Assembly: GCF_000165425.1 (NCBI RefSeq)
Contig: NW_001799625.1
Location: forward strand, 248,001 to 312,000
Source of the DNA: Paramecium tetraurelia
Lineage: Eukaryota; Ciliophora; Oligohymenophorea; Peniculida; Parameciidae
DNA length: 64,000 nucleotides
Direction: 5' to 3'
A program made the translations under genes and the position numbers. Positions 24,552 to 37,600 of this stretch are shown piece after piece; within the stretch, counting starts at the first letter, position 1, and each line of letters begins with the position of its first letter. The notes below the pieces were generated by a model. That model was not told the DNA's origin, made no database searches, and saw only the letters and a program-made list of their open reading frames with translations.

Positions 24552-25174
24552 TCAGTATAGGCTTTGGGGGAACATACCTGGCTTTTGATATTCTAAGTCG
24601 ATTGCTTTCCTCGATTTATTGTATTTGCCATAATATTCCATGCAAGTAAAAGTAAATCTTTTAATTAAGGTAAGGAGAGTACCTGATGCAATTTCCAAAC
24701 TTAGCGGTTCGCAAATACTCTTTAGAGATTCCAGTTTTGGCAAGGTCATCAGCATATACGAAAATATCTGAACCATCTGAGTCCATAACAATGAATCCAT
24801 AGTTTTTATTCTCATCAAAGAACTTCAAGAAGCCTGCACTTCTATTCTTCTTTGGTTGATCAAGAGCCAGTTCTTGTAGGAGTTGCGTAACACTGACTTG
24901 AGAGTCTTGAATGAAGCGATTACATTCCTATATGATTAGATCACCATCAATATTACTTTCCTCAATCAATTATTGTTTTTACTAATATTAATGATTAAAT
25001 GGATACATAATTTCTGGGATAAGAAGAACTCTTCTTAATTTGGGGAGGTTTGTGCACTTGATCCATTTTGAAAGTGTCATAGTCAAGATCATTTTCGCTA
25101 ATGTTTGTTGAGAAATCCTTGCATTCAGATCTCGAGGGTGACAACTACAAATCAATCAATTTCACAGGGAACAT
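24552..25174 (-). CDS. Cold-shock-domain-like protein
   Basis: 190 residues; introns 24982-25006 and 24658-24682. The core at about residues 95-160 reads SAGFLKFFDENKNYGFIVM, then SDIFVYADDLAKTGIS. This is the cold-shock fold pattern (G-x-[VL]-K-[WF]-F, GYGFI, DIFVH), with the usual His replaced by Tyr. The family binds single-stranded nucleic acid through these aromatic strands and acts in translation or mRNA storage. An acidic, disordered N terminus precedes it. The frame stays open upstream to an ATG at 25324, giving an alternative extension of 50 AT-rich residues that I consider less likely. Confidence 0.78.
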
Positions 25175-25532
25175 TAATAAACAAATAATTAAATATTTAT
25201 GAATAATTTTTATTTTCCAAATCCTTGAATCGTTGTCCAAAAATAAATTGTATTTTTTATAATACTAAAATTACCTAATTGTAATGAATCTGAATCTATT
25301 TTGCACTTTAAACCGCTTTTCCATAATGGATATGACATCTATTGCTTTAAGAATTCTTAAGAATTAATAGAGAAATACTTAAATTAAATTGTAATTAAAT
25401 AAGAGAATTAAATCATAGTAGTATTATTTATGATAGAAAATGATAAATTTAATCTAACTATTCACATATAGATTAATAGATCATGATATTAATTGATTAT
25501 AAATATACAAAATTAATCTAATATAGTGTTTA
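25175..25532. other. Intergenic between tandem minus-strand genes
   Basis: About 360 bp. It includes the possible in-frame N-terminal extension of the cold-shock gene (ATG at 25324-25322) but is otherwise of intergenic composition. Confidence 0.4.
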
Positions 25533-28500
25533 TCAATTTTTTATAATAATATTTAATATGTTTTCTAAGCGATCAACTAAAGTAGTCTTGTTGTCATTCA
25601 GAATACGACTAGCTTATAAATTGTCCTAGTTGATTGAAACACTTTCGAAGATGACCTGCCAACCTATGGATTATAAAATGAAGTTCAAGTGATAATCAGT
25701 GGTCATCTTATTGCACTAAATATACTTGGGTGGTTTTCTTTTTTTCTTATAACTCTTTTATGATATACTTATGATCCATTTATTGTTTCCTTCTTCTACT
25801 TATCCCACACTCCAGCAGTGATAGTAAAAAACATTCCATTTTCGCTCAGATTAACCTCATCGAAAACCTACAGTCTAACTCCTATTGGCTTATCATTAAT
25901 CCCCAAATATGAAATCGTCACTGGAATTCTGTATTTCGAAGCTTCAATTAACAATACACTCATACTGATAAAGAATCTATAACAACACTCGCTATTCACT
26001 TCCTTTTTCATAATGGAATTCTCCTTGTATCTATCATAGTCATCTAAATCCAATTCCTTTGCAAAAGTGTTTAAGTCAAACATTTGAGTAAGGAGATAAC
26101 ATAACAACTGAATATCCGCATAATCCATTACAGAAATTAGTAAACCAAATGTCCTATTGACATCATAATAATCAAACTGATCCTATCCCAAAGCTTTGAC
26201 CTTAGCACTCCTTGGAGCTATTATTTGTTAGTATGATTGATATACCATATGTATCATAACAATTTTGGAGCAGGATCTCAAAACAGTTATCTTGGCTATT
26301 GTCTGCAATGATTATGATTCTTTGGTAGGTAGCCATTTCAGTGATTTTAATACAACACATCTTTAGATTGGCTAAAGCATTATTAGGCATTTAGATTTGT
26401 TATCCATTTAATAAATTAAAAAATCCACCTAAATCATCAATTTAAAATATATTTGCCAATTCATTTTCAAGATTCTACTTGAGTGACTCTAAAAATTAAA
26501 TGAATCTTATCTTATTCTTAATTACATAACTAGGGACTTGATGAGTAACCTTTTTTGAAGTAGGTTGCATTTATTAAGTTTGATTAATGACTCTCATGAT
26601 TTGTTAGATTGATTCCTTTTCGTATTCCTCATTAAAGTAAGAATCAAAAAATAAATCTAAAGATGCTTAATCAAATTGCATATCTATCCAACCTTATTAT
26701 TATTAGCCTGTGATAATCAATCTAAGAATAAATTGTTCAATAGCAACAACAGTAATTTGACACTCCTCCTCAAAGATCCAAAACTTATTTTATTCACTAA
26801 AGATTCCAGTGGGTGCATGTGATAACTTAATTTGATTATCATTAAAGGCTACAAAAGGTAGAATTAGATGCTGAACAAATTTGTTGAATGAATTTATACA
26901 TTTCAATGGACAAGTGTAAGGCAAGACAGCTCTTAATTCTGCAACTTAAAAAAACTAACTCTAAATTCAATTTAATTACATTATTAAGTGCATTGCTATC
27001 AAAGGTTTCAGTTTTATCGGCGTCCAAATAAATTTTTAGATTATTCCCATGAATTGAGCATTAAACCTCATATAAGGAATCTTCAAACATAACTTTCTTA
27101 ACAATAGTTATGTCATTCTGGAGTAGAATAGTGTACTCTCTGCCTTAATCCAGCTCTATATAAATATATCATGAATTACAATCAATAATAGTTATTTCCA
27201 TATCGTCATTGAAGGAACTACTGAGATTGATATCAGGTATTTTTAACACTTTAACTGTGTCTTCGATTTGACCTTAAGATAAGGTTTGTATCAAGCTCCT
27301 AATTTCAGTAGTACTTTGTCTATTAATTTGTTTAGGAGGAGGTAGAAATTATAAATTTTATTAAGGTTGTTCAAATTGTTAAGGTATCACATTTCCAAAT
27401 GATACTCGATCATGTATAACATTTTGTTGTTGTTGTTCTTCATATTTTAATTTAATTTAGTTTGATTCATTCCCTAATTCTTCAATTTTCTGTTTCAATT
27501 CATTGATTTCCTATTCCTTCTCTAACCTTTGCTACTGCATTTTCAGATTTTCTTTTTAAAGTTCAGAAATCCTTTTCTCCAAAGCATTTATTTTGGGTTC
27601 AGTTTTTTTATTACTAAAAGTTTGGACAAAGTGATCAAATTTGGTTTGAATGATATTTTAGATGTCAATTGGTTATTATCTTGGGGAATGCACTCTAAAT
27701 TGTTTTATCATTCTTTCTGAGCTTTTGGTGCCAGATTCACCCATATCTATTTTGGCTGATTCTGATTAAGCTTTGATCTATTATTACTCTTTGATGCTAT
27801 TTTGAGTCTACAACTTAATTTGCCTCATTAGGATGTTGCAAGAGGCACTAATTCTTTTGGCATCTGCTACCTTAATTGATTTTCCTTTCTGTTTGATCAT
27901 GATGCTCTTTCTGGAGATGGAAACACTTCTCTATTGAGTAAAGTAGGAAACCAAATAATGGTTTGAATTGAGGTACTTTCTACATATCTTTTGGCCATTG
28001 TGGAAGAACTTATCATAGTCAATGTCGAGCATTTCTTATTGTTTTTAGAGTTGCTGAACGCATTTTCCATAGAAAAGGTAGCCATTCAATAGGAGGATGA
28101 TGTCGGATGGGTTCTTCTGTAATTTGGGTGTATTGGTTTTCATCTCTTTGAATATCTTGGTGATATAATATTGAGTTTACATAGGGTTCATATTTGATCA
28201 AGGCTCGTTCGACAAGTCGGAAACATTTGTTGTAATTGAATTAGCAATAATGAATTCTGGCTAGGTTGAGGTGTGTAATAAGGAACAATTGAGGTTGTTC
28301 ATTCAAGTAGTGCTTGAGATTGAATTTGGCAAGTCTCTTACTTAGATCAATTAAATTGGAATTGAATAATAAAACAGTCAGAGTATTGAGTGCTTGAGTA
28401 ATGAGAATGACATTGGGAGAGTGTTTAGCCATGTGGATGGACATGTGTATTAAATCTTGAATGTCTCCTACCAGACTAATAAAAAAGGAATTACCTTCTT

Positions 28501-28654
28501 CGCTTAGGAATGAAATCATTTGTGTAAGAGCAAGACCGAATTCCTCTAAATTAATTTGTTGGATGTTACGAAAATTGATGTACTGTTTCATTATTGAGAT
28601 GTCCAGCTAAGATTTGTTGTAGACATAGTCATTCATAAATTCAATAAGGTTCAT
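25533..28654 (-). CDS. TPR-like and coiled-coil protein with a novel C-terminal region
   Basis: 997 residues; introns 28156-28180, 27156-27179, 26932-26959, 26218-26245 and 25746-25768. The first 250 residues are alpha-helical repeats of TPR flavour (FLITHLNLARIHYCQFNYNK, LLNGYLFYGKCVQQL). A basic Ser-rich linker leads to a coiled coil (about 340-400; LEKRISELQKENLKMQQQ) ending in Gln/Pro-rich sequence. The last 550 residues look globular (VLPYTCPLKCINSFNKFV, EILLQNCYDTYAPRSAKV, YRIPVTISYLGINDKPIG) but match nothing I know. The start at 28654 is the first ATG of the open frame; another in-frame ATG lies at 28591. The gene is divergent from the next, 70 bp apart. Confidence 0.72.
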
Positions 28655-28724
28655 GATTGAATATTGATTTGACTAAATTGATAAATATTTATATATATAT
28701 TTATATTTTTAATATACACTCAAT

Positions 28725-29922
28725 ATGCAGAACCCACTTCAACAGTTCCTCACGATTCTGGCCACGAGAGAAGAAGTTATTTTTATGATTCGCATCCTAA
28801 CCCACTAATCTCTTGAAGATGGAAGAAATCTCAGAGAATATCAATACGAAATCATGAGAGGAGAGCGAAAAAGAGAAGAACTGGAAACCCAAGTGTAACA
28901 TAAGTGCCTTAAATGTTTGCTAGTTATTCAACTATAACCGAATCTGCACATCGAAAAGTATTCCTCCCCAAAGTCGTTTAGAAATTCAACAAAATCCAAA
29001 CCTATTATTCCAACAAAACCAAAGTAATCAACTCTCAATCTATCAGATCTACTACCCTAAACAAGGATAATTAATCGGATAGGAGAACATCGTCTAGCCC
29101 AATCTAAGGAATGCCATAATCAGCATGCAACAGGAGAGTTTGGTTTCCATCCTTAAATACTTGAGTAACGTGTAGAAGATGAAGATGAAACAAGAACTCA
29201 ATCGGGCATAGTATATGGAAAAGTAATATATAAAAGGCTATGCTTTATTCTAGAGAAGAGAGATGTAATCGTAATGAGAAGTTCTTTTCCGAACCTCTAC
29301 TCATGGGAAATTTCGGTATGAATTACATCAACAAATTGCATCAGAAATATTATTTGTTAGCATCTTACAGAAACTGGAAGAATGTTTATGATGTTCTCAT
29401 GTTAGATGACACTACCAAATAGTTGTATCTCTAAGGAGCAGGTTAATTCCTATACATTATTCTGTAGGTTTCAAGAGTGTGATTGGCAGTATCAATAAAT
29501 AAAAGAAGTCCAATGATGCCCCTTAAGTCTATGTCCCAATAGAAACAACCCAAGAAATCATCACTACTCGCTATGAGAAACTACTCAAGGATCTCATGGA
29601 CATGAATCACCATGTCTCCAAATCCATTATGAAATATAACGCTTTGCATCAACGCAGAAAAAAGAATAAGGAATCACAAAATAGAATCAAAATAACCACA
29701 ACCAGACATTCACAACAAGATAAAATACTTAATTTAAGTGATTTTGGGAAATTCTCAGCTCCATCCTCCAGATATAGTAGATCAAGATAACTCAAAACCT
29801 AGTTGTCATGTTTATAGTCTCCATCTGAACCACACATTAAATAATATGAGTTTCTTTTAACTTTGCGTCAACCTGTTAATTCAGGTCGTTTGATTAATAA
29901 ATGCATTAATTAAAATTCATGA
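28725..29922 (+). CDS. Unrecognised helical/coiled-coil protein; internal exon choice uncertain
   Basis: About 363-369 residues. Introns 29223-29253 and 29442-29467 are well supported. The N terminus MQNPLQQFLTILATREE starts an acidic helix. Between about 28890 and 29060 all three frames lack TGA, so the second exon cannot be fixed: either one intron ending at 28924 (31 nt), or a 29-nt intron there plus a 23-nt one near 29025-29047. Both converge on SMQQESLVSILKYLSNVQ. The C-terminal part is basic (LHQRRKKNKESQ), and the gene ends at a TGA overlapping the next ATG. No domain recognised. Confidence 0.5.
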
Positions 29923-30878
29923 AATACTTTAAGGAAGCTTCCTTCTCATTAAAATAACAATTTGGCTACACCCCAGAAGAGCAAGCTCTCAAACTCTTTG
30001 ATCAAGCTTATCATTACGATAGTTCGATCCTCCCCATTAATCTACTGGATCAAATTGCTGAATTAAGTTTTCAAATGTATTCATTATGGAAATATTCCTA
30101 GGGAACACTATCCAAAAATAATCAATTAAATTGTTCTCCAATTATCAACCATTGGCATCTCTTCCAATGTTATACTCAAAGTACTCTAACTCTTCTCAAT
30201 TATTGTAGACACTTATCATTACAGATTATCTCTTAAAATATGGATGCTCAGGTATAATTGACGATTTGAAAGTAAGGATCTACATGTTTAGAAATTATCA
30301 AGATTTTAAAATTGATTTCCAAGAACCTATCTACATAACAAGTATCAAATTCAATTTAAAAAGTACGACAAAAAGCAGGGAATATTGCCAATTAATTAAG
30401 CAATAGAAAACTGTTATACAAGGAAAAAGAAATAGCTAGGCAAATGAAGCTTAAAATATAAATTAACAAGCAAAAAACTTAATCATTGAGTCATCAAGAT
30501 TACAAATAAACTACAACTACTATGGATGATATTCTAGAAAACTATATTTTTAAATATATGGATAAATTTAATGATAAGTTGGATGGTTGGGGAGATTAGA
30601 TTAATGATAAATTAGATTAAATTATTGATAATATCAAAATCAATACAACTTATGAAAGAGATGAAAATGGGTATTACTTTCCAGAATCATGCATGGATGA
30701 AATCACCATCACAAATACACCTATTGAAATTTAAGAATCGAAAAATTAAGAGCAAAAAATAACAAACAACCACAAAAAAGATTTATGTAAATATCATTAT
30801 AATAAAATAGTGGAATTCGAAAACAATGATATTTAAATATAATAATAGCCAAAATAAGAGATTAATTTACTAGATTGA
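29919..30878 (+). CDS. Unrecognised 312-residue coiled-coil protein
   Basis: One 21-nt intron (30252-30272); spliced length is in frame. The N-terminal half is helical (TPEEQALKLFDQAYHYD; ICLEIIKILKLISKNLSTQ-like segment). A basic coiled coil (KEKEIARQMKLKIQINKQK) follows, then an amphipathic repeat (DKFNDKLDGWGDQINDKLDQ) and a polar tail. The ATG overlaps the upstream gene's stop as ATGA. No domain, signal or membrane segment was seen. Confidence 0.6.
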
Positions 30879-31375
30879 TTATACTATTAAATAATATATA
30901 TACAATTGAGAGTCCTACAATATTCAAGTTAATGATTCTTATATAATTCTAAGTTTTATGAAACAGTTTTTGTTCCATTTCATACTAATTTCTGCGATTA
31001 GATATAAATTATTAAACACTTGAAGACTTTATATTAATATTGATAAATTTTAATGGGGGTGATCAAATTTATAATGTATAATTTTGATTAATCATATATT
31101 ATAAATATTTATTAAATATATGGTATTTATAGTCTAGTGATATATCTTGGACATCTGTTATATAAAAAACATATAAATCACAAATTATGTCCCCTTGTTA
31201 CTTATTCAGTTGCCATTGATGGTTATTGAAGACAAATAAAGCAACTCATTATGATTTAAATCTATCTGGTACTCGGGTCTTTGTAACCTTAGGGCATTAT
31301 TTGATTAAACTTTACGAATCTAATTATGTCATTCAGAATGTTTATGATATAAAGTATGAAAATATATATATAAAT
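30879..31375. other. Intergenic, nothing recognised
   Basis: About 500 bp, very AT-rich. A plus-strand frame from 31226 is the antisense shadow of the following minus-strand gene and its 3' flank. Confidence 0.5.
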
Positions 31376-31840
31376 TCAAATAAAACTTTATACTTATGTA
31401 ACATCTGCATTTTAGATATTCTTCCAGTTATAGTATTCTAGAGAAAGTTCAAGAATTTAAGTGTAGAATTGTTTGAATTTGTTAGAGTTGTCTTCATTCA
31501 ATAAATCCTCTCGTATTAATTCTTCGATTTCAAAGGCAATCTTTTCCATGTGATTTACAATAATTCCTATTGTTACTTCGGAAACTGAAGCAGCAGCATT
31601 ACTTTTTTGTTAATTCAAAATGTTTCGGATCTGTTTCTTTAACTCTAAGATATTTTCAGTTCTTTGGCAGTTTACTAACTTATTCAATTTTTTCTCCAGC
31701 ATCATCCATATTTCTAGTATCTTGTCATAAAGTTCAGGCAAAGTGGTCGGTTTTGAATTTTAATTCTCGTTTTCAACTTTGATAAGACGAATCAGAGATT
31801 AAGGATTTTTTGTATTTGGTTTTGTTATACAAATACCCAT
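31376..31840 (-). CDS. Small helical protein with an MGIC (myristoyl/palmitoyl-type) N terminus
   Basis: 154 residues, intronless, starting MGICITKPNTKNPQ. Gly2 with Cys4 is the classical pattern for N-myristoylation plus palmitoylation, so membrane anchoring is inferred. The rest is helical (LPELYDKILEIWMMLEKKLN, then EVTIGIIVNHMEKIAFEIEE) and acidic near the end. No catalytic motif was seen. It sits 126 bp downstream of the next minus-strand gene. Confidence 0.7.
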
Positions 31841-31966
31841 AATAATTAGATATTTAAAAAATATTACATAATCATTCTTTAATGAGTGACGTTTAAAACA
31901 CGGAATAATATCTTAAATGTATTTTTAATTAATGGATTAAAATATTCAACATAAAAATTAATTTGA

Positions 31967-33861
31967 TCATTGTGGCTATTTAATTTCCACTTTAGATGGT
32001 GAATTAAGCTGAAGGGCGAATCCAAATTTATCAATCAGACCTTTATAATCAAACAGTTTATTCCCATTGAATTCCTTAAAGATGTATTATCCCAAAAATT
32101 CCTTTTGTTTTTCATCCAATATAATATTACTAGATTGCAATCCACCCTTAAAATCATTTTCATCGCAAAACTCGCAAAACTACGAGTTAGTTTTCTTCTA
32201 TATTATTATCTTGATTTATTCTACGACCATCTATCTGAATTTCCAAATCTATTAAGCAATCGATTGCATTATTTGTTACTATTATTCTTCATTCATTAAA
32301 GTGTATTTCCCTATGACATTCTTCAATACACTTTTTATGACACAAACATCATTAACTTATGAAGGTCGATAATCAACAAATTATTATGAATTATCTTCGA
32401 TTAAATAACGTGCCAATAGCAATGCTTATTTATTATCCTAAATATTAAATGGATAAGCTGATAGTATGTCCACTAATTCTGCAATTGTAATTTCTTATTT
32501 CTAATCGAAAAATGTATGAATTTCTTCAATTGGAATTTTTTCTGACAATAATTAATATTTCAAAATTTTTCCAATGTTTTCAACATCACAAAAATTAACT
32601 CTTGGAAGTTTTTATTTCACTTATTCTGTTTCTTGAATTGAACTTATAACCTACGAAGGTTTGTATTCCTCTTTGGCAGACTCAACACTAATTCGATTTG
32701 GTATAATCTGAGATTTTTCTTTAATATCGTCATCTATTACAATTTTAGAATCTGAGCCTAACTTAACAGAAGAAATCATTTCATCATCTGTGATTACAAT
32801 ATTATTTTTATTCACCTTATCATCTAAAATTTCCTAGAAGTTAGTAAAAACTTCTCTTTTATTTGTGAGCCATGACTTTTTTTTTTGATATTGATCTTCC
32901 AAATCTTTAAATTAGCGTTGCTTCTGAGACACAAGCATTCTCTACTTATCCAAATCATTCTATAATGACTATATTATTGCTTATTTGTCTGCTAATTATT
33001 AATTGAGATTCTCAATGGTTTCTTTATATTTATTCTTCTTTTAGATTTCCTATTCATGATCCTTCTTGAACTTCTCAAAATCTGCTTATGCTTATTCATA
33101 TGACTTTTTATATTTCTCTTTCATTGCTTGACATGTCAATAGCTCTTGTCTAAGACCCAGAATCTTCTTCTTTTGCTTTTGGTGCGAATTTTAAAATTAT
33201 CTCAATTATTCTTCTAATTCAATAGTTTGAACAGTTAACTTTTGAAATTTATTCACGTCACTTTCAGTCCTGAGAATTTCGTTGAATTACTTGTTTAAAA
33301 ACTCAAACTTTAATTTAGTTGTACATAGTTCATTCTTGGAATATCAATAAGCACAATACTTCCATTTCTTAGAGTCGCATATATCGAGTACTTTTTTTGA
33401 GGTTATCAATTTCAATCTATTTTTCTTGCAATAGCAGCCGAGCTTGTTTTAATTTCTCTGCAAGTCTTTAGCTTTGATTGGAATTGATTTAATCATCGGA
33501 TACTTCTTGAGTTGTTCGTTTCTCAATTTACTCTTTCTATTATGAATAATTAATTGATTACCTCATCAAGTTTTATCTAAAAGCATAATTATTAGTTTTA
33601 ATGTTTGAGTTTTTGATTCTCCTTTTTTAATGACATAATTTCTTCCTTCAATTATTCAACATCCTTTTAGAATGGGAGTTAAACTCTGCCTGTCAAAATC
33701 TGATTGCTTGGAGAGTCCTAATATTTTTGTGAAATTCTTCTCCTGTAAAATTGAGATGTGCAAAAATTTGAATTATCCTAATTCAGCACTGGCAACCCAT
33801 TTGTCATAGATTAATTCAGAGAATATGGAACTCTTTAATTTAATCGAATAGTTCGATTCAT
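31967..33861 (-). CDS. Coiled-coil protein with a helical, EF-hand-like C-terminal region
   Basis: 614 residues; introns 33537-33561 and 33335-33359. A further 24-nt stretch (GTACTC...CTAAG) just upstream of the second intron could also be an in-frame intron. About 300 residues of coiled coil (LKEEIMSLKKENQKLK, KQARLLLQEKQIEIDNLKK, KILGLRQELLTCQAMKEK) lead to a polar linker. Helix pairs with the spacing of degenerate EF-hands follow (IPIEEIHTFFDQKQEITIAE), lacking acidic calcium loops. Function unknown; this layout is common among ciliate cytoskeletal and ciliary proteins. Confidence 0.72.
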
Positions 33862-34062
33862 TATAAATTTATTAATAGTTACATTTGAACCACATATAAC
33901 CAAATTTAAAAGATAGAAATCACTGATATATAAATAAAGAGGATGAACTAATCCAAATCCTCCTTCAAATTTCACTGATTTCAATCAATTTTACAAGCTT
34001 CAACTAAATTAATTAAAGAAAATAACAACGAAAAACTTAAGTGAATATACTATTATTCAAAA

Positions 34063-36850
34063 TCAATCAAAACTCTTTTCAAGTTGATAAAACACTTCTG
34101 AAATCATTTCAATTCTAATTGGTTTTGATAGGAATGCATCGAATCCCAATTTCTCACACTTCTCCTATTAAGATTCATCATCGAATCCTGATAAAGCAAT
34201 CAATTTTATACTAGCGATTTCTTTATTATTAATCTATGTATAAGCAAACTCATTACCATTTTACGAATTTTTTCAGCTGCTTGCCATCCATTTAAAATCG
34301 GCATTTGCAAATCCATAAATACATACTTTATATTTAAACTCTTCTGATGTTCTTATAACTACATTTAATATCACAACTTTTACTTTAAGTATGGCTTATT
34401 GTCCATTAAAGGCTTCAATTATGTCTGCCTAAGGAATTAAATTCTACAATAACATTTTAAAAGCAATCACATTGAATGTTTGATCATCTACTATTAAAAT
34501 ACCAAATTTTTAACTCTGAACCAATTATTGTATGAGAACCTTAGGGTCTTAAACTTCCAAAGGATCTTATGATTGTAAACACCTCTATAATGAAGTTTTC
34601 TAACTTAATGATTACAATTGCAAAATATTCTTTGATTTTGTGTGATCAGCATCTTCTAACGACGGTTCATACATCTCTGTTTCTGCCTTCTCTAAGGGTT
34701 TTGTATATAGTCTAACATAGGATGATCTAACAAATAAGGATTGTTGATAGGGCTTATCCTTTGAATATGGAGATTCCTCATTCTGAAAATTACTTAAATG
34801 TTAAGAACTGTTTTCTTATTTAAAACAACTAACGTAATTTTGTGTTCTATTTGGATTATCTTACAATTTAGCATAAATCTAAAATGTCATTTTGGTACCT
34901 ACATTTACTTCACTCTACAAATCAATTGTATCCGACGGTCCCAACAAACTTACAAGTTTCTTACAGACCATCAGACCTATTCCAGTGCCATTCTTATTTT
35001 CTATTTTTTACGATGAGAAAGTAGCAAACAAATTGAATAATTTTGGTTTCACCGAATCTGCAATTCCACAACCTGTATCTTCAATTGAGATTGTATATAC
35101 AAGTTTGTTAAATGCAATACTAGGATGTCTGCCTTAAAGAGACTTTCGAATCTAAGAAATTGATTGATTGGAATTCTAAAAACTAATGTTTTTGGAGGAA
35201 TTGTTTCTCTTTATATTTAAAGATTTATCTGTATTCAGAGATTAGACAGTGATCGTAATACTGCCTTTTTCTGTGAATTTCAAAGAATTCGATATAATAT
35301 TCATGATAATTTATTTGATTCTATTCGGATCAGAATGCACCTAATAAAAAGGAATGTCATAACAGGTTTTAATTTCCACTCCTTTTTATTCTGCTGAAAT
35401 AGCTATGGTCTCAATGACCTCATCAATCAATTCATTTATATAAAAATCACTGGGACACAATCTAAGTTGATTTTTTTCTATTCTTGCATAATCCTATATA
35501 TCATAGATCATATATAGCATAAGATAAACATTCTTCCTAATGATGCTCAGAAAGTATTTCTCTTCCGGATTTAAATCCTGCTTACTTTCCAATGTTTCTA
35601 AGATTGTCACTATTCCATTAATGGGTGTTTTGAAATCATGAAAAACACTTGCAAGAATCAAATCTTTATTTTCACATATCTATTTCTACTCTGATAATTG
35701 TTATTGTATTTAAGTTAATGACTTTTCGATTTCCTTATTTTAAAATATCAAAAGAAAAGCTTCGTTCTTATTCCAAAAACAATGATTGAAAAATAACTTC
35801 AACCTTTTCTTCTTCAATTCACTTACACATTTATGCTTTAAACTTTGGCTTTGTATTAGCAACTCTTCCATAATTTTAGATTTTTTATTTTTTGGAGATT
35901 CCTCACTTAGTTAGATAGGAATTCTATTAAACTATTGATACTTAGGAGTTTCAATCATGATTTCAGGATGTTGATCGAATTCCTATTTTTTTTGTTCTTC
36001 CATTTAGTCCTCAATATCATTGTTAACTTCCCCTATATTTCTGAACTCCTGAAACAAGGGACTTGAGGCTAAATATTAACAATTATCCATAATTTCTGTA
36101 AATATGGATCTAAATCTATTCTGTGGATTGTATAAGGAGTCTTTTGAATTATCAAATAAATTTTAGAGTGTAAGTTTGTTGTCTGAAAAAAAGTGATTCA
36201 AACATTCAATGAACTCTTCTGAGTGAGTTGTATTGTATTTGTATTCATTTTCCAAAGCCTTAGTGTGATATATAGGTTTCCGAGATGATTTATCTATTAC
36301 TAACAAAGGCAATGGCAAGATCTCTTTAAACAGCCGCAAAAGATCACTTTCATCACTTTATTCTTGTAACTACAATTATAATAATCACTTTACTATCAGA
36401 ATTGGGGTAAAGATCAATCCTAAATAAGATATGGGATACGAATACTCATTGAATCTTATGATCGAATAGGTGAGCACTATAAAGTATATCAATTTCTGTA
36501 GCATTTATACTCTGAGAACCTTAGTTAGGGCCAAAAGTTTAAGTACTATAAATATGAAAATTCCCTTGATTTTAAATGTCTATTTATACCTTCTATTGAG
36601 TGATTATAGTCATTTCAACTTACACTATCTGCATAACCAATTGAGTTAAAGCCAAATAATAATCTCCTGTTAAACAAATAAACTTTTATTTGCAGTCTAA
36701 CAATAAAAAAGTTAAAGAAAATATGAGATCCACAACAATAAATAGCCCAGAATCTAATGTATTGATATGTTAAGTAAGTCCAAAAATCAAAAATAGAATG
36801 GATGCAATGAGATTGCATATTGTGAATCTTTGCTGTAATCCAATTTTCAT
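34063..36850 (-). CDS. Second membrane hybrid histidine kinase with receiver domain
   Basis: 894 residues; introns 36593-36623, 36370-36393, 34359-34383 and 34234-34256. About five hydrophobic segments lie in the first 150 residues. A cytosolic linker follows, then HisKA with acceptor His near residue 385 (VFHDFKTPING; Asp-Phe-Lys replaces the usual Glu-Leu-Arg). The HATPase domain has N box NIISNSLKFT, G1 EDTGCGIA and G2 GTGIGLMVCKKL. A 170-residue polar linker leads to a receiver with ILIVDD, acceptor Asp in FMDLQMPILNGW (about 817), LSGFDD and FLSKPI. It shares architecture with the kinase at 11414-13886 but is not a close copy. All catalytic residues are present. Confidence 0.92.
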
Positions 36851-37600
36851 AATCTAAGAATAGAAAATATTTAATAAAATAATTTCATATGTCCTTGACT
36901 TATACGCAATAGGTAATTGAAAACTATTTGAATTTACATGCGATAATTTATAAACTTTATCACTTTTCTACTAAAATACAATGAATAAATAATATATTAT
37001 GGGGATTTTTTAAATAATCATTGAGTATACTTAGGTGCCTTGAATACTTCCCGTAAGTAATTTATTTACTGTACTCTACAGAATAAATGCTAACGAAGTA
37101 AACCTTTGCCATTTATAACCAAAAATAGAATTAACCGTATCCAGCAAATCCAATTTAAGTCTAATGCCTCGATTATATTAAAGCGCAATTTTTATATGAT
37201 AATAACACTAAACTTTCTTATTTTTTAAAAATAATACTCACTATTTTATCAATTGTACCCTTCTAACTATGTAGACAAATTTTCAATGGTAAAATCTATT
37301 TTTTTTATTTACTAATGTTATAAGATTTAATATATTTTCTCTAAAAGTTAATTATTTCATATTTTGAGTGATCATAGACTAAGTTTTTCAGTTAAAATCG
37401 AAGAAAATAAACATCTTAGGTTATTTGGTCAAAGTAAGAAGAAAGCATTAGCAATTTAATTATATAGTTTAGCAATATAAAAAGGTGAGAAAAACTTGAA
37501 TAAATTGAAATCAGAATTAAATCTATCAAATAATATGTTTTGGCAATGAGTTAAAAATTATAAGAAAGTTATTAGTTTGTGTTAATAAGAAACTACTATT
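36851..37600. other. Intergenic, nothing recognised
   Basis: About 750 bp upstream of the histidine kinase start. AT-rich; no gene, RNA gene or repeat was recognised. Confidence 0.5.

Noticed and set aside
31226-31782. Plus-strand ORFs over the MGIC gene
   Set aside because: Antisense to a well-formed 154-residue minus-strand gene.
34798-35137. Plus-strand ORFs across the second histidine kinase
   Set aside because: Antisense to the linker and HATPase domain, which carry recognisable motifs.
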